64,000 bases of DNA from Bradyrhizobium sp. CCGUVB1N3 (GCF_024199925.1 NZ_JANADR010000001.1:5955501-6019500); one strand, 5' to 3'. Shown: positions 37,268 to 48,860, counted from the stretch's first letter. The notes: a model not told the origin generated them from the letters alone. Numbers and translations: made by a program.

Positions 37268-38824
37268 ATGTCCGGTCCGGCCAACACAGCGATGGTCCCC
37301 GGCCTGCGCCGGAACATGGTGACGATCTGCGCCATGACCGCGACCATCATGCAGGCGCTGGACACGACGATCGCCAACGTCGCTTTGCCCTACATGCAGG
37401 GCACGCTGTCTGCTTCCCAGGACCAGATCAACTGGGTCCTGACCTCCTACATCGTCGCCGCCGCGATCATGACCGCACCGGTGGGCTGGATCGCCAACCG
37501 CTACGGCCGCAAGCGCATCTTCATCATCTGCTCGGCCGGCTTCACCCTCGCCTCCGTGCTGTGCGGGCTCGCGCAGGACATCAACCAGATGGTGCTGTTC
37601 CGCCTGCTCCAGGGCGTGTTCGGCGCCGCGCTGGTGCCGCTGTCGCAGGCCGTGATGCTGGATTCCTACACGCTCCAGGAACGCGCCAAGGCGATGTCGA
37701 TCTGGGGCATGGGCGTGATGATGGGCCCGATCATGGGCCCCTCGTTAGGGGCTTGGCTGACCGAGACCTATTCTTGGCACTGGGTGTTCTTCGTCAATCT
37801 GCCGTTCGGTGTGATCACCGTGCTCGGCCTGATGGTCTTCATGGATGAAACCAAGAAGGACCTCAGCCTCAAATTCGACTGGCTCGGCTTCACCGCGCTC
37901 GCCATCGCGATCGGCTCGCTTCAGCTCGCGCTCGACCGCGGCGAGCAACTCGGCTGGCTGGAATCCAACGAGATCATCGCCGAATTCATCGTCTCGGCCG
38001 TCGCCTTCTACTACTTCCTCGCACACTCCTTCACGACCTCGACGCCGTTCATCCGCTTTGCCCTCTTCAAGGATCGCAATTTCGTCACCGGCTGCGTCTT
38101 CATGATCGTGATGGGCCTTGTGCTGTTCTCGACCATGGCGCTGGCCTCGCCCTACATGCAGAACGTGATCGGTTATCCCATCATCACTGCCGGCCTGCTG
38201 CTCGCAAGCCGCGGCTTCGGCACCTTCTTCGCCATGATGCTGGTCGGCCGCATGATGCGCTATTTCGAGGCGCGCACCCTGATCATCGCAGGACTGACAC
38301 TGACCGCAGGCTCGCTGTACCAGATGACCGGCTGGACCGACCTGACCCAGGCGCCGGAAATCGTGACCGTCAGCATCATCCAGGGCTTCGGCTTCGGCCT
38401 GGTGTTCGTGCCGCTGTCAACCGTCTCGTTCCTGACGCTGCCCAACAACTTGCGCACCGACGGCACCGCGATGCTGACGTTGATGCGCAACGTCGCCAGC
38501 TCGGTCGGCATTTCCGTCGTCATCGCCGAGCTGACGCAGGGCTCGCGCAAGACCTATGCGATCCTCTCCGAGCACATCAACCCGTTCAACCACGCGCTGC
38601 AGATGCCCGACGTGCGCGGCATGATCAATCTGTCCACCGACGCCGGCCGCGCTATGGCCGATCGGCTCGTGGCCGTACAGGCGCAGATCATCGCGTTCGC
38701 GCACGACTACCAGCTCGTGATGATCTTCATCCTCTGCACCATCCCGCTGGCCCTGATGATCGGCTCGACCAAGGCCGCGCTGCGCAAGCAGGCGGCGGGG
38801 CCGGAGCAAGCGGTGATGGAGTAA
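37268..38824 (+). CDS. emrB: DHA2 family MFS multidrug transporter, EmrB type
   Basis: A 518-residue inner membrane drug:H+ antiporter with 14 predicted helices. It has the DHA2 start region MQALDTTIANVALPYMQGTL, motif A as WIANRYGRKRIFIICSA, and motif C-like GPIMGPSLGAWLTETYSWHW. It is translated with the upstream emrA gene and should form the pump with it. The substrates are presumably hydrophobic drugs, phenolics or uncouplers; inference from family. Confidence 0.94.
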   Translation: MSGPANTAMVPGLRRNMVTICAMTATIMQALDTTIANVALPYMQGTLSASQDQINWVLTSYIVAAAIMTAPVGWIANRYGRKRIFIICSAGFTLASVLCGLAQDINQMVLFRLLQGVFGAALVPLSQAVMLDSYTLQERAKAMSIWGMGVMMGPIMGPSLGAWLTETYSWHWVFFVNLPFGVITVLGLMVFMDETKKDLSLKFDWLGFTALAIAIGSLQLALDRGEQLGWLESNEIIAEFIVSAVAFYYFLAHSFTTSTPFIRFALFKDRNFVTGCVFMIVMGLVLFSTMALASPYMQNVIGYPIITAGLLLASRGFGTFFAMMLVGRMMRYFEARTLIIAGLTLTAGSLYQMTGWTDLTQAPEIVTVSIIQGFGFGLVFVPLSTVSFLTLPNNLRTDGTAMLTLMRNVASSVGISVVIAELTQGSRKTYAILSEHINPFNHALQMPDVRGMINLSTDAGRAMADRLVAVQAQIIAFAHDYQLVMIFILCTIPLALMIGSTKAALRKQAAGPEQAVME

Positions 38825-38993
38825 GAGCTCACTCTCGTGCCCCGGACGCAGCGCGGCACGATAGTGATGCGCTGCTGAGCCGGGGCCCACACCTCGGCAA
38901 GATGGGTCCCGGTTCAGCGGCGCATCGCCATAGCGCGTCGGAGACGCGCGTAACCGCGCTTGAGGCGCTGCACCGCGCCCGGGACACGAGGCC

Positions 38994-40061
38994 TCACTCC
39001 AAAAACTCCTCGCAGCCGAGGTCATCGACCGCCATCAGCACCCGCTGGAGGTTATTCCACCAGATCACCGGCGGGATGTTGACGCTCCATTGCCAGACCG
39101 CGCTGGTGATCTGCCAGAGCACCGACAGGCGATAGTCGCGATGAAGCGCATCGCGGCTGTAGTCAGCCACGCCATGCGCAATCAGCGTATCGTAATAGGT
39201 GTCCAGCAGCGGTCGTTCGAGCACTTGACGGGTCTCGGGATACCATTGCAACGCCATCATATAGGCAAGGTCGCTGGTCGGCGCGCTGATGCGCCACTGG
39301 TCGAAGTCGAAGATGCGCACGGTGTCCGTCACCGCGGCGCGCGGCAGCAGGAAATTCCAAGTATGGGCGTCGCCGTGGACGATGGTGACATTGCGGCGCG
39401 AATGGTAGCGCTGGAACAGCCGGCCCGACTGCTCGATGAAGCGGCGGTAGAGCAGTCGCCGCTCCTCGCTGAGGCGATCGCCGAGCAGATCGGCAAAGCG
39501 GTCGTAGTGGCCAGCGAAGGTTTCCATCAGCCTCGCGGTGTCGTCGGTGCTCATCCAGGTGCCGACGGTTTCGCCGAGGCGGCCGTGGTCCCACCACACC
39601 GCATGCATGCGTGCCAGTGAAGTGACGATCGCGGTCGCATGATCGCGCGAGGGCGGCAGCGGCCAGGCGGTTGCAATCTCGTGGCTGTCGGTCAGGTCTT
39701 CAAGCAGGAGATGCCAGGCAAAACTCTCTTCGTCGAAATTCCCGTCGAAGCAGCGCGGCACGAGCTGCGCCGGCATCGAGGGTGCGAGCTTGGTATAGAA
39801 CGCCACCTCCTGCCGACCCGCGTTCGGCACGTTCTTGCCAAACTCCGCATGGGCCGTCTTGAGGATCAGGGACTGCGGCGCGCCATTGGATTCACCGACA
39901 TAGCGCAGGCCGAGGCGCGTGATGTGCGACAGGATCGTGTCACGCGACGACAGCACCTTGACCTCGCGCACTGCGCCGCGGTCCAGCGCGCCGGCCTTGC
40001 GCAGCGCGCCGGTGAGATAGGTAGCATCCGTCACGGCCGGCAGTTGCGAATCTGTCATCAT
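38994..40061 (-). CDS. APH/EcKinase-like phosphotransferase family protein
   Basis: A 355-residue kinase-fold protein. It has the catalytic loop TIVHGDAHTWNFLLPR (HGDxHxxN) and the metal motif IFDFDQWRISAPTSDLAYM, as in aminoglycoside phosphotransferase and ecdysteroid-kinase-like families. The N-terminal lobe has SLILKTAH as the likely ATP-lysine strand. The substrate is unknown; there is no evidence for antibiotic resistance. The Met at 40061 is preferred; the frame extends to 40169 into the chemoreceptor gene. Confidence 0.85.
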   Translation of the reverse strand: MMTDSQLPAVTDATYLTGALRKAGALDRGAVREVKVLSSRDTILSHITRLGLRYVGESNGAPQSLILKTAHAEFGKNVPNAGRQEVAFYTKLAPSMPAQLVPRCFDGNFDEESFAWHLLLEDLTDSHEIATAWPLPPSRDHATAIVTSLARMHAVWWDHGRLGETVGTWMSTDDTARLMETFAGHYDRFADLLGDRLSEERRLLYRRFIEQSGRLFQRYHSRRNVTIVHGDAHTWNFLLPRAAVTDTVRIFDFDQWRISAPTSDLAYMMALQWYPETRQVLERPLLDTYYDTLIAHGVADYSRDALHRDYRLSVLWQITSAVWQWSVNIPPVIWWNNLQRVLMAVDDLGCEEFLE

Positions 40062-40131
40062 GTGCGCCCGGGGTGTCGTGCCATTCTGCACAATCACCCC
40101 ACTGGGCGCCAGCCGTCGCGGCGAGGATCGG

Positions 40132-41823
40132 TTACGCCGCCGCGGTCGATTCGCGCACCGTGCGGACAACGACTGCGCGCAGCGATTCCAGGTTCGCCGA
40201 CATTCCGGTGATCGCCTGCCTGACCTCGGCGGCCTGCGCGTTCACGGCATTGGCGTCGCGGCTGACATTACCGATCTTGGCCGAGACTTCCCTGGCAGCC
40301 GAGGCCGATTCGGAAATCGACCGCGCGATCTCCCTCGTCGCCGCATCCTGCTCTTCCATGGCAGCTGCAACCGACGTCGCCACGCCGTCGATCTCCACGA
40401 TGTGACCACCCATCGTCTCGACGGCATCGACCGCGGCCTGCGTCGAGGCCTGGATCTCGGCGATCAGGCGGGCGATCTCCTCGGTGGATTTGGCGGTCTG
40501 GTCGGACAGCGATTTCACCTCGGCCGCCACCACCGCGAAACCGCGGCCGGCTTCCCCCGCGCGTGCCGCTTCGATCGTGGCGTTGAGCGCCAGGAGGTTG
40601 GTCTGGCCGGCGATGCCGCCGATCAGGTCGGAGACCTCCGCGATCTTCCTCACCGAGCCGGCAAGCGCCTGAATGGTCGAACGCGCCTGCTCGCGCCCGG
40701 CGACCGCCGATCTGGTGACCGTGCTCGTGCGCGCGACCTGGGTCGCGATCTCCCGGATCGAGGCGCTCAGCTCCTCGGCCGCGGCAGAAACCGTCTGCGA
40801 ATTGCTCAGCGCCTGCGTCGAGGCCGAGGCAACCGCCTGCGACTCCGAGGACAGCGAACGGGCGATCTCCGACAGGCTCGAGGCGGCCTGCTCGACGCCA
40901 TGCGTCGCCGCGGTGGCCGTGTCGACGGAACGGCCGGTCTCGCGCTCGACCGTCTCGGCCATCCGGTGGAGGGCGCCGCGCTTGGTCCGTGCTGCCTCCT
41001 GCTCGGTGCGCAGCTGCTCCTCGCGCAGGCGGCCATTGTCCATCGCCGCCTGCTTGAACACCAGCAGCGCGCCGGCCATCGAGCCGACCTCGTCCTGGCG
41101 GTGCGTGAAGGGTACGTCGGCGGCGAGGTCGCCGGTTGCGAGCTTCTGCATCGCTTCGGTCATGCGCACGATCGGACGCACCACCCCGAAGGCGACGCCG
41201 GCAAGGCCGGCGGCGATGAGAGCCAGCACGGCGGCCGAGACGCTCCAGAGAATATAGGTGATCGAGCTGTCGCGGTCGGCGGCCAGTTTCTCCATGTCGG
41301 CGTTCTGCTTGTTGGCGCTCTCGACGATGCTGTCGATGACGGCACGATGCGCGGTATAGGCGTCCTTGAGCTGGGCGTAGGCGCGCTCGGCGACGGCCAT
41401 GTCCTTGCCCTTGAGGGCCGGCAGAAGCTGATCGGACACGAGCTTCCAGAATTTCTGCACCTCGGCGTCGGATTTCACGACGAGCGCGGTCTTCAGATCC
41501 GAGCCGAGGCTCGAACCGCTCCAGAAGGTCTTGCGGTCGTCATAATCCTTGCGGAGCTGGACCAGGCGCTCGGCATGGGCGGCCACCTGATCCGGCTCGC
41601 GCATGGCAAGGGTCGCCTCGAGATAGGCTTCGATGACGTATTCCGGCGGCGGCAGGATGTCCGCGATCAGATCATTGCCGAGCTTGATCTCGGAGTAGAG
41701 CGGGCCTCCGACCTTGAGCTCGCGCAGTGCATAGAGGCTGGTGGAGACGACGGCCGTGAAGCCGATGGCGAGAACAATACCGAACGCAATGATCGCGGAA
41801 GACAGCGACAAACGAATTTTCAT
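40132..41823 (-). CDS. Methyl-accepting chemotaxis protein (membrane receptor)
   Basis: A 563-residue receptor: an N-terminal transmembrane helix (about 7-28), a helical periplasmic sensor region (about 35-185), a second helix (about 190-213), a HAMP domain ([20 protein letters not shown]) and a cytoplasmic signalling domain with the hairpin tip [20 protein letters not shown] followed by [17 protein letters not shown]. There is no C-terminal NWETF-type pentapeptide. No che genes are in the window, so it is an orphan receptor. Confidence 0.94.
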   Translation of the reverse strand: MKIRLSLSSAIIAFGIVLAIGFTAVVSTSLYALRELKVGGPLYSEIKLGNDLIADILPPPEYVIEAYLEATLAMREPDQVAAHAERLVQLRKDYDDRKTFWSGSSLGSDLKTALVVKSDAEVQKFWKLVSDQLLPALKGKDMAVAERAYAQLKDAYTAHRAVIDSIVESANKQNADMEKLAADRDSSITYILWSVSAAVLALIAAGLAGVAFGVVRPIVRMTEAMQKLATGDLAADVPFTHRQDEVGSMAGALLVFKQAAMDNGRLREEQLRTEQEAARTKRGALHRMAETVERETGRSVDTATAATHGVEQAASSLSEIARSLSSESQAVASASTQALSNSQTVSAAAEELSASIREIATQVARTSTVTRSAVAGREQARSTIQALAGSVRKIAEVSDLIGGIAGQTNLLALNATIEAARAGEAGRGFAVVAAEVKSLSDQTAKSTEEIARLIAEIQASTQAAVDAVETMGGHIVEIDGVATSVAAAMEEQDAATREIARSISESASAAREVSAKIGNVSRDANAVNAQAAEVRQAITGMSANLESLRAVVVRTVRESTAAA

Positions 41824-42004
41824 GGAACATTCCAGGGGCGCGCACCAAATCGGCGGCGATCCTAGACCGTGGCGGTAAACGCCAGATTGCCTCGCGCAAA
41901 AATTGCATCGCGAGACCTCCGAAGAACTACGGAAAAAAACGAACCGCGGCTAACCGGCTTCTCACACAGCGCATGATCCGTATCGCAAATCACAGCGCGC
42001 GCGC

Positions 42005-42049
42005 AAAAAAACAAGGCGGCGCACCGGGATCATCAATCCCGACGCGCCG
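42005..42049 (-). terminator. Rho-independent terminator after pcaG
   Basis: On the minus strand a 14-bp nearly perfect stem (CGGCGCGTCGGGAT and ATCCCGGTGCGCCG) with a TGATG loop is followed by CCTTG and a run of seven T. It begins 18 bases after the pcaG stop. This is the strongest terminator in the window. Confidence 0.92.
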
Positions 42050-42066
42050 GTCCTGGCTCGCGAGTC

Positions 42067-42669
42067 TCACACGTCGAAGAACACCGTCTCCTCGTCGCCC
42101 TGGAGCCGCAGGTCGAGGCGATAGACTGGCTTGGCCGCATCGCGCGTTGCGATCAGCGTCGCGCGGCGGTCGGCTGGCACCAGCGCCAGCACGGGATCGG
42201 AGGCAAGGCCCGCATCGTCGCTGAAATAGATACGGGTGTAGAGATGCCGGAGCATGCCGCGCGCGAATACCGCGACCAGGAGATGCGGCGCCTGCGGCTT
42301 GCCGTCGGGATCCGGCACCACGCCGGGCTTGATGGTGTCGAAGGAATAGTTGCCCTCCTTGTCGGTGCCGCAGCGGGCAAAGCCGCGGAAGCTGGCGTTC
42401 GGCAGCGCGCGCTTGTCCTGCGGATCGGCGTAGCGTCCCTGCGCATCCGCCTGCCAGATCTCCAGCATGCAATCCGGAATGGCGACACCGTCGCCGTCGA
42501 ACACCTTGCCCTCGATGCGGAGGCGGTCGCCCGTGACGTCAGGCGTGAGCGTCGAGTTGGTGAAGGCGTCGTTCCACTCATACTCGCCTGTCGGCGTCAG
42601 GCCGTATTTGAAGAACGGACCGACGGTTTGCGATGGCGTGATCCCGTTGGGCTTCACAGAATCCTGCAC
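42067..42669 (-). CDS. pcaG: Protocatechuate 3,4-dioxygenase, alpha subunit
   Basis: A 200-residue alpha subunit of the intradiol dioxygenase that opens protocatechuate to 3-carboxy-cis,cis-muconate. It starts MQDSVKPNGITPSQTVGPFF, as PcaG does, with LRIEGKVFDGDGVAIPDCML, EIWQADAQGRYADPQD and HLLVAVFARGMLRHLYTRIY. It lacks the iron ligands, which are in PcaH. It starts directly after the pcaH stop, so the two are translationally coupled, and a strong terminator follows. Confidence 0.96.
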   Translation of the reverse strand: MQDSVKPNGITPSQTVGPFFKYGLTPTGEYEWNDAFTNSTLTPDVTGDRLRIEGKVFDGDGVAIPDCMLEIWQADAQGRYADPQDKRALPNASFRGFARCGTDKEGNYSFDTIKPGVVPDPDGKPQAPHLLVAVFARGMLRHLYTRIYFSDDAGLASDPVLALVPADRRATLIATRDAAKPVYRLDLRLQGDEETVFFDV

Positions 42670-43371
42670 TTAAGTGTTCTCCATTGGCGTGGCGTTCTGG
42701 CCGCGCAGCACGATATTGAAGCGATAGCACAGCGCCCATTCGGGCTGGGTGTTCTCGAGATCGAACGACGAGACCATCCGCCCGCGCGCCTTCTCGTCCG
42801 GCACCGCGTTGAAGATCGGATCGAACGGGAACAGCGGATCGCCGGGGAAATACATCTGCGTCACCAGGCGCGTGACGAAGGAATGGCCGAACACCGAGAG
42901 GTGGATGTGCGCGGGCCGCCAGGCATTATGATGATTGCCCCAGGGGTAAGCGCCCGGCTTGATGGTGACGAAGCGGTAGTAGCCCGACGCATCGCTCTGG
43001 GTGCGGCCGGCGCCCGTGAAGTTCGGATCGAGCGGCGCAGGATGCTGGTCGCGCACATGCACGTAGCGGCCGCAGGCATTGGCCTGCCAGATCTCGACCA
43101 GCGAATTCGGAACGCCGCGGCCGTCCTCGTCGAGCACGTGGCCGTGCACGATGATCCGCTCGCCGAGCGGCTCGCCCTTGTGCATGCGGGTGAGATCATT
43201 GTCGCCTTCGCGCACGGTCTCGTGGCCGTAGACCGGGCCGGTCAGCTCCGACAGCGTGTGGCGCATCGGGATCAGGGGCTTGTGCGGCGCCCGCTTGATC
43301 GAGCTCTTGTAGTCGGGCGACAGCGGCAAGGGATGCGCCTTGTTGCTGTCGACGGGATAGATGAATGTCAT
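42670..43371 (-). CDS. pcaH: Protocatechuate 3,4-dioxygenase, beta subunit
   Basis: A 233-residue catalytic subunit. The four iron ligands are visible as Tyr103 (ACGRYVHVRDQH), Tyr142 (GAYPWGNHHN), His155 and His157 (RPAHIHLS), with the spacing of Pseudomonas PcaH. The Met at 43371 (MTFIYPVDSNKAHPLPLSPD) is chosen; the frame stays open to 43434 without conserved sequence. An AT-rich imperfect palindrome lies upstream at 43432-43459. Confidence 0.96.
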   Translation of the reverse strand: MTFIYPVDSNKAHPLPLSPDYKSSIKRAPHKPLIPMRHTLSELTGPVYGHETVREGDNDLTRMHKGEPLGERIIVHGHVLDEDGRGVPNSLVEIWQANACGRYVHVRDQHPAPLDPNFTGAGRTQSDASGYYRFVTIKPGAYPWGNHHNAWRPAHIHLSVFGHSFVTRLVTQMYFPGDPLFPFDPIFNAVPDEKARGRMVSSFDLENTQPEWALCYRFNIVLRGQNATPMENT

Positions 43372-43431
43372 GGCCAAACTCCTGGCGAACTCCTCCCCGG
43401 CCATTTTGGTCCGGCCGGTCAACGCTTCCGC

Positions 43432-43459
43432 CAATCATTATAGTATATAACTAATTGGG
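43432..43459. promoter_or_regulatory. AT-rich imperfect palindrome upstream of pcaH
   Basis: A 28-base element with the ends CCAAT and ATTGG and a TATA-rich centre (TTATAGTATATAA), about 60 bases before the pcaH start. Its base composition stands out strongly from the surroundings. It looks like a promoter with overlapping operator for pcaHG; the regulator is not identified in the window. Confidence 0.55.
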
Positions 43460-43509
43460 GGAAGCGGGTTTAGCGGCCTCCTGCGCCCGGCACCCGACAT
43501 ATGGACGCA

Positions 43510-44403
43510 CTATTTGATCGGCGGACGCGGCAGCACGGCCTCGCCGGCCTCGAGCCGGTAGGTGTGGTCGAGCGAATACCAGGGCGTCGCAACCTCGCGC
43601 TCGGTCGGATGCGGCGTATCGTGGCGCAGGAACTTGCCGATCAGCGCCTGCGTCACGCCGAACTGCACGTCGCTGTCGATGTAGGGATCAGCGGGGTCGT
43701 AGACCTGCGAGATCAGCACCTTGAATCCGGACTTGAGGATCAGCGCGTGCAGATGCGCGGGACGATAGGGATGCCGGCTCTGCGCCTTGAGGAGGCGGCC
43801 AACCACGCCGTTGGTCGGAATGGGATAGCCAACCATCATCACCGAGCGGAAGGAGAAGCGTCCGTCCCGGTCGGTCGTGAACTTGCCGCGCAGGTTCATG
43901 TCCGCCTGCTCGGGATCCTGGTTCTCATAGAGACCGACGGGCGAAGCGTGCCAGACATCGACCTCAGCGCCGGCGACGGGACGGCCGTCTTTATCGACGA
44001 CGCGGGCGCTGACGAACAGCGGCGCACCCGGCGTCTCGGAGCGGACGATCGATCCGCCATTCTCGACCCGCGGCGAGTTCAATCGCCAGAACGGCCCGAG
44101 CAGCGACTGGTCGGTTTCCGTATTGCCCTGATCGCCATTGTTGAGCAGGCACACCAGCGGGGAGACGCCGAGCGAGCCGGCCATCAGCACGACTTCATTA
44201 TGCGTGTCGGTCGTCAGCTTGCCGAGCTCGGCCACGATCGCCGTGGCATCGCGGAATTCCGCCTCGGTCAGGCGGACATCGCGGACGAAGGCATGCAGGT
44301 GCTTGACCAGGGAAACCATGATCTGGCGAAGCCGCGGATCGGATGTCCGCTCCATCACCGCCAGTGCCGCGGCCGTAACGTCCTGCTCACGCTCGATGAT
44401 CAT
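43510..44403 (-). CDS. Intradiol ring-cleavage dioxygenase, hydroxyquinol 1,2-dioxygenase type
   Basis: A 297-residue enzyme of the catechol/hydroxyquinol 1,2-dioxygenase family, with the N-terminal helical dimerisation domain (about 1-100) and the iron ligands Tyr159 (GLYENQD), Tyr193 (VGYPIPTNG), His217 and His219 (RPAHLHALI). LLGPFWRLNSPRVENGGSIV and the ISQVYDPADPYIDSDVQFGV segment are closest to hydroxyquinol 1,2-dioxygenases, which form maleylacetate. Catechol or a substituted catechol remains possible. There is no maleylacetate reductase gene in the window. Confidence 0.88.
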   Translation of the reverse strand: MIIEREQDVTAAALAVMERTSDPRLRQIMVSLVKHLHAFVRDVRLTEAEFRDATAIVAELGKLTTDTHNEVVLMAGSLGVSPLVCLLNNGDQGNTETDQSLLGPFWRLNSPRVENGGSIVRSETPGAPLFVSARVVDKDGRPVAGAEVDVWHASPVGLYENQDPEQADMNLRGKFTTDRDGRFSFRSVMMVGYPIPTNGVVGRLLKAQSRHPYRPAHLHALILKSGFKVLISQVYDPADPYIDSDVQFGVTQALIGKFLRHDTPHPTEREVATPWYSLDHTYRLEAGEAVLPRPPIK

Positions 44404-44419
44404 GGGCGGTCCTCTCCCC

Positions 44420-44502
44420 CGTCATTCCGGGGCGATGCGAAGCATCGAACCCGGAATCTCGAGATCCCGGATGCTGCCCTCGCGGGCGGCTCCGGGATGA
44501 CG
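44420..44502. repeat. Palindromic repeat family B, copy 2
   Basis: An 83-base imperfect palindrome with ends GTCATTCCGGGGC and GCTCCGGGATGAC and the inner ACCCGGAATCTCGAGATCCC. It is closely related to the copy at 14242-14323 and lies between the dioxygenase gene and the thiolase gene. Confidence 0.85.
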
Positions 44503-44519
44503 GGCCACGCGGTGGCCCG

Positions 44520-45728
<1,209 letters not shown>

Positions 45729-45865
45729 CGTTGTTCTCCCTGAATGCCGCGGTTCGGCCAAAATTCTTCAATGACGGCGGAGTTTTAGGAGGGCGCCCGC
45801 GGCAGGTCAATTGACGGTTTCGCGGGGCCTGCATGGCTCGGCGCATGCTTGCCATGAAACCTCGG

Positions 45866-45905
45866 CGTCATTCCGGGTTCGCCCTTCGGGCGCCCCGGAA
45901 TGACG
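45866..45905. repeat. Palindromic repeat family B, short copy
   Basis: A 40-base hairpin: CGTCATTCCGGG and CCCCGGAATGACG around GTTCGCCCTTCGGGCG. It lies in the 285-base gap between the divergent pcaF and mutS genes, roughly midway. Confidence 0.8.
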
Positions 45906-46013
45906 AACGAGGATGCGGCACTCATATCCCGCCCTACGGACAGCGTGGAAAACCCGTCTCCAAGAGCCAAACCGATAGGATGCGCAAACGAAATTTTGTA
46001 GGTTGCGCCGCCC

Positions 46014-48752
46014 ATGACACTGCAACAGCCCATCCCCGCGCCAGAACCTGAACCCGCGCCCACGCCGCAGGCGGATGCTTCCGCGCGCGTCACGCCGATG
46101 ATGGAACAATACCTTGAAATCAAGGCGGCGCATCCGGGCTTGCTTCTGTTCTACCGGATGGGCGATTTCTACGAATTGTTCTTCGAAGACGCCGAGATCG
46201 CTTCCAGGACGCTCGGCATCGTGCTGACCAAGCGCGGCAAGCATCAGGGCGCGGATATCCCGATGTGCGGCGTGCCGGTCGAGCGCTCCGAGGACTATCT
46301 GCACCGCCTGATCAGCGCCGGCCACCGGGTTGCGGTCTGTGAGCAGACCGAGGATCCCGCCGCGGCGAAAGCGCGCGGCAACAAGAGCGTCGTGCGCCGC
46401 GGCGTGGTGCGGCTTGTCACCCCGGGCACGCTGACCGAGGACACGCTGCTCGATGCCCGCGCCAACAATTATCTGCTGGCGATCGCGCGCGCCCGCTCCT
46501 CTTCCGGCGGCGACCGCTTCGGCCTCGCCTGGATCGACATCTCGACCGCCGAGTTCATGGTGACGGAATGCGCAGGCGGTGAGCTTGCCGCAACGCTGGC
46601 GCGCATCAATCCGAATGAAGCGATCGTCACCGACGCGCTCTACAACGACAGCGAGCTCGGACCCGTCTTGCGCGAGCTGCCGGCGGTGACGCCGCTGACC
46701 CGCGACGTCTTCGATGGCGCCACCGCCGAGAAACGCCTGTGCGACTACTTCGCCGTCGCGACCATGGACGGGCTCGCGCAGCTGACGCGGCTGGAAGCCA
46801 CAGCTGCCGCCGCAGCCGTCACCTATGTCGACCGCACCCAGGTCGGCAAACATCCGCCGCTGTCGCCGCCCGCGCGCGAAGCCTCGGGCGCGACCATGGC
46901 GATCGATCCTGCCACCCGCGCCAATCTCGAGTTGACGCGGACGCTCGCCGGCGAACGCCGCGGCTCGCTGCTCGACGCCATCGACTGCACGGTCACTTCG
47001 GCGGGCTCGCGCCTGCTGGCACAACGCCTCGCGGCACCGCTCACGGACGCGACCGGTGTCGCGCGCCGCCTCGATGCGGTCAGCGCCTTCGTCGCGGATT
47101 CCGCCGCGCGCGAGGACATCCGCAGCATCCTGCGCGGCGCGCCCGACATGTCGCGGGCGCTGGCGCGGCTCTCGGTCGGCCGCGGCGGACCGCGCGATCT
47201 CGCCGGGATCCGCGACGGCATTTTGGCCGCGGACCAGGCGCTGGCGCGGCTGTCGGAGCTCGACCAGCCGCCGCAGGAGATCGCCGCGGTGATGGCCGCG
47301 ATGCAGCGGCCCTCACGTGAGCTCGCGGCGGAGTTTGCGACCGCGCTCGCCGAGCAATTGCCGCTGATCAAGCGCGACGGCGGCTTCGTCCGCGAAGGCT
47401 ACGAGCCGGCGCTCGATGAAGCGCGGAACCTGCGCGACGCCTCGCGGCTCGTGGTTGCCTCGATGCAGGCGCGCTACGCCGACGCGACCTCCATCAAGGG
47501 CCTGAAGATCCGGCACAACAACGTGCTCGGCTATTTCGTCGAGGTGACCGCGCAGCATGGCGACAAGCTGATGTCGGCGCCGCTGAACGCGACCTTCATC
47601 CACCGCCAGACGCTGGCCGGGCAGGTGCGCTTCACGACATCCGAGCTAGGGGAGATCGAGGCCAAGATCGCCAATGCAGGCGACCGCGCGCTCGGGCTCG
47701 AGCTCGAAATCTTCGAGCGGCTCTGCGCCAAGGCGCTTGAAATCAGCGAGGATCTGCGCGCCGCCGCGCACGGCTTTGCGCTGCTCGATGTCGCGACGTC
47801 GCTGGCAAAGCTTGCGGTCGACGAGAACTACGTGCGGCCCGAGGTCGACGGCTCGCTCGGATTTGCGATCGAGGCTGGCCGCCATCCCGTGGTCGAGCAG
47901 GCCTTGAAGCGCAACGGCGAGCCGTTCATTGCCAACGCCTGCGATCTGTCGCCGGCGCCAGCGCAGAAATCCGGCCAGCTCTGGCTGCTCACCGGCCCCA
48001 ACATGGCCGGTAAATCGACCTTCCTGCGCCAGAACGCGCTGATTGCTTTGCTCGCCCAAATCGGCAGCTTCGTGCCGGCGACGCGCGCGCGGATCGGCAT
48101 CATCGACCGCCTGTTTTCGCGCGTCGGCGCCGCCGACGATCTCGCCCGCGGCCGCTCCACCTTCATGGTCGAGATGGTCGAGACCGCGGCAATCCTGAAC
48201 CAGGCCGGCGAGCGCTCGCTCGTCATCCTCGACGAGATCGGGCGCGGAACGGCGACCTTCGACGGCCTCTCGATCGCCTGGGCCGCGATCGAGCATCTGC
48301 ATGAGAGCAATCGCTGCCGCACGCTGTTCGCGACGCACTACCACGAGCTCACCGCGCTCTCGGCCAAGCTGCCGCGGATGTTCAATGCCACCGTGCGGGT
48401 GAAGGAGTGGCAGGGCAATGTCGTGTTCCTGCACGAGGTGCTGCCGGGCTCGGCCGATCGCTCCTACGGCATCCAGGTCGCGAAACTCGCCGGCCTGCCG
48501 CCGGCCGTGATCACGCGCGCCAAATCCGTGCTGGCGAAACTCGAAGCACAAGACCGCGGCCAGACCGCGCGTGCGCTGGTCGACGACCTGCCGCTGTTCG
48601 CGGTGCCCTCACGCGCCGCAGCGGAAGCCACCCCGCCGAGCGAGGCCGATCTGCTGATGGAAACGATAAGGGCGCTGCACCCCGACGAAATGACGCCCCG
48701 TGAGGCACTGGATGCGCTCTATGCGCTGAAGGCCAAGCTGCCGAAGCAGTGA
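46014..48752 (+). CDS. mutS: DNA mismatch repair protein MutS
   Basis: A 912-residue mismatch-recognition ATPase. The mismatch-contacting Phe-X-Glu motif is Phe52-Tyr-Glu54 in [14 protein letters not shown]. The C-terminal ATPase has the Walker A motif GPNMAGKST (661-669), [20 protein letters not shown], the Walker [21 protein letters not shown] and the ATHYHELT switch. Length is normal for alphaproteobacteria. The extended N-terminal region with [20 protein letters not shown] is variable. A family E palindrome follows the stop. Confidence 0.97.
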   Translation: MTLQQPIPAPEPEPAPTPQADASARVTPMMEQYLEIKAAHPGLLLFYRMGDFYELFFEDAEIASRTLGIVLTKRGKHQGADIPMCGVPVERSEDYLHRLISAGHRVAVCEQTEDPAAAKARGNKSVVRRGVVRLVTPGTLTEDTLLDARANNYLLAIARARSSSGGDRFGLAWIDISTAEFMVTECAGGELAATLARINPNEAIVTDALYNDSELGPVLRELPAVTPLTRDVFDGATAEKRLCDYFAVATMDGLAQLTRLEATAAAAAVTYVDRTQVGKHPPLSPPAREASGATMAIDPATRANLELTRTLAGERRGSLLDAIDCTVTSAGSRLLAQRLAAPLTDATGVARRLDAVSAFVADSAAREDIRSILRGAPDMSRALARLSVGRGGPRDLAGIRDGILAADQALARLSELDQPPQEIAAVMAAMQRPSRELAAEFATALAEQLPLIKRDGGFVREGYEPALDEARNLRDASRLVVASMQARYADATSIKGLKIRHNNVLGYFVEVTAQHGDKLMSAPLNATFIHRQTLAGQVRFTTSELGEIEAKIANAGDRALGLELEIFERLCAKALEISEDLRAAAHGFALLDVATSLAKLAVDENYVRPEVDGSLGFAIEAGRHPVVEQALKRNGEPFIANACDLSPAPAQKSGQLWLLTGPNMAGKSTFLRQNALIALLAQIGSFVPATRARIGIIDRLFSRVGAADDLARGRSTFMVEMVETAAILNQAGERSLVILDEIGRGTATFDGLSIAWAAIEHLHESNRCRTLFATHYHELTALSAKLPRMFNATVRVKEWQGNVVFLHEVLPGSADRSYGIQVAKLAGLPPAVITRAKSVLAKLEAQDRGQTARALVDDLPLFAVPSRAAAEATPPSEADLLMETIRALHPDEMTPREALDALYALKAKLPKQ

Positions 48753-48759
48753 CGGTGCC

Positions 48760-48844
48760 GTAGGGTGGGTTAGCGCAGCGTAACCCACCTCTTCTCTCGC
48801 GGCGACGAACGTGGTGGGTTACGCCTTCGGCTAACCCACCCTAC
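48760..48844. repeat. Palindromic repeat family E between mutS and a chemoreceptor gene
   Basis: An 85-base palindrome with perfect 15-bp outer arms GTAGGGTGGGTTAGC (48760-48774) and GCTAACCCACCCTAC (48830-48844), and inner arms CGTAACCCAC and GTGGGTTACG. This GTAGGGTGGGTTAGC unit is a widespread bacterial interspersed element. It sits between convergent genes. Confidence 0.9.
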
Positions 48845-48860
48845 CCAAGCTAATGCCTGC

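Noticed and set aside
39000..40000. Antibiotic resistance by the APH-like kinase
   Set aside because: The motifs show only the kinase fold. Nothing in the sequence or context points to an aminoglycoside substrate.
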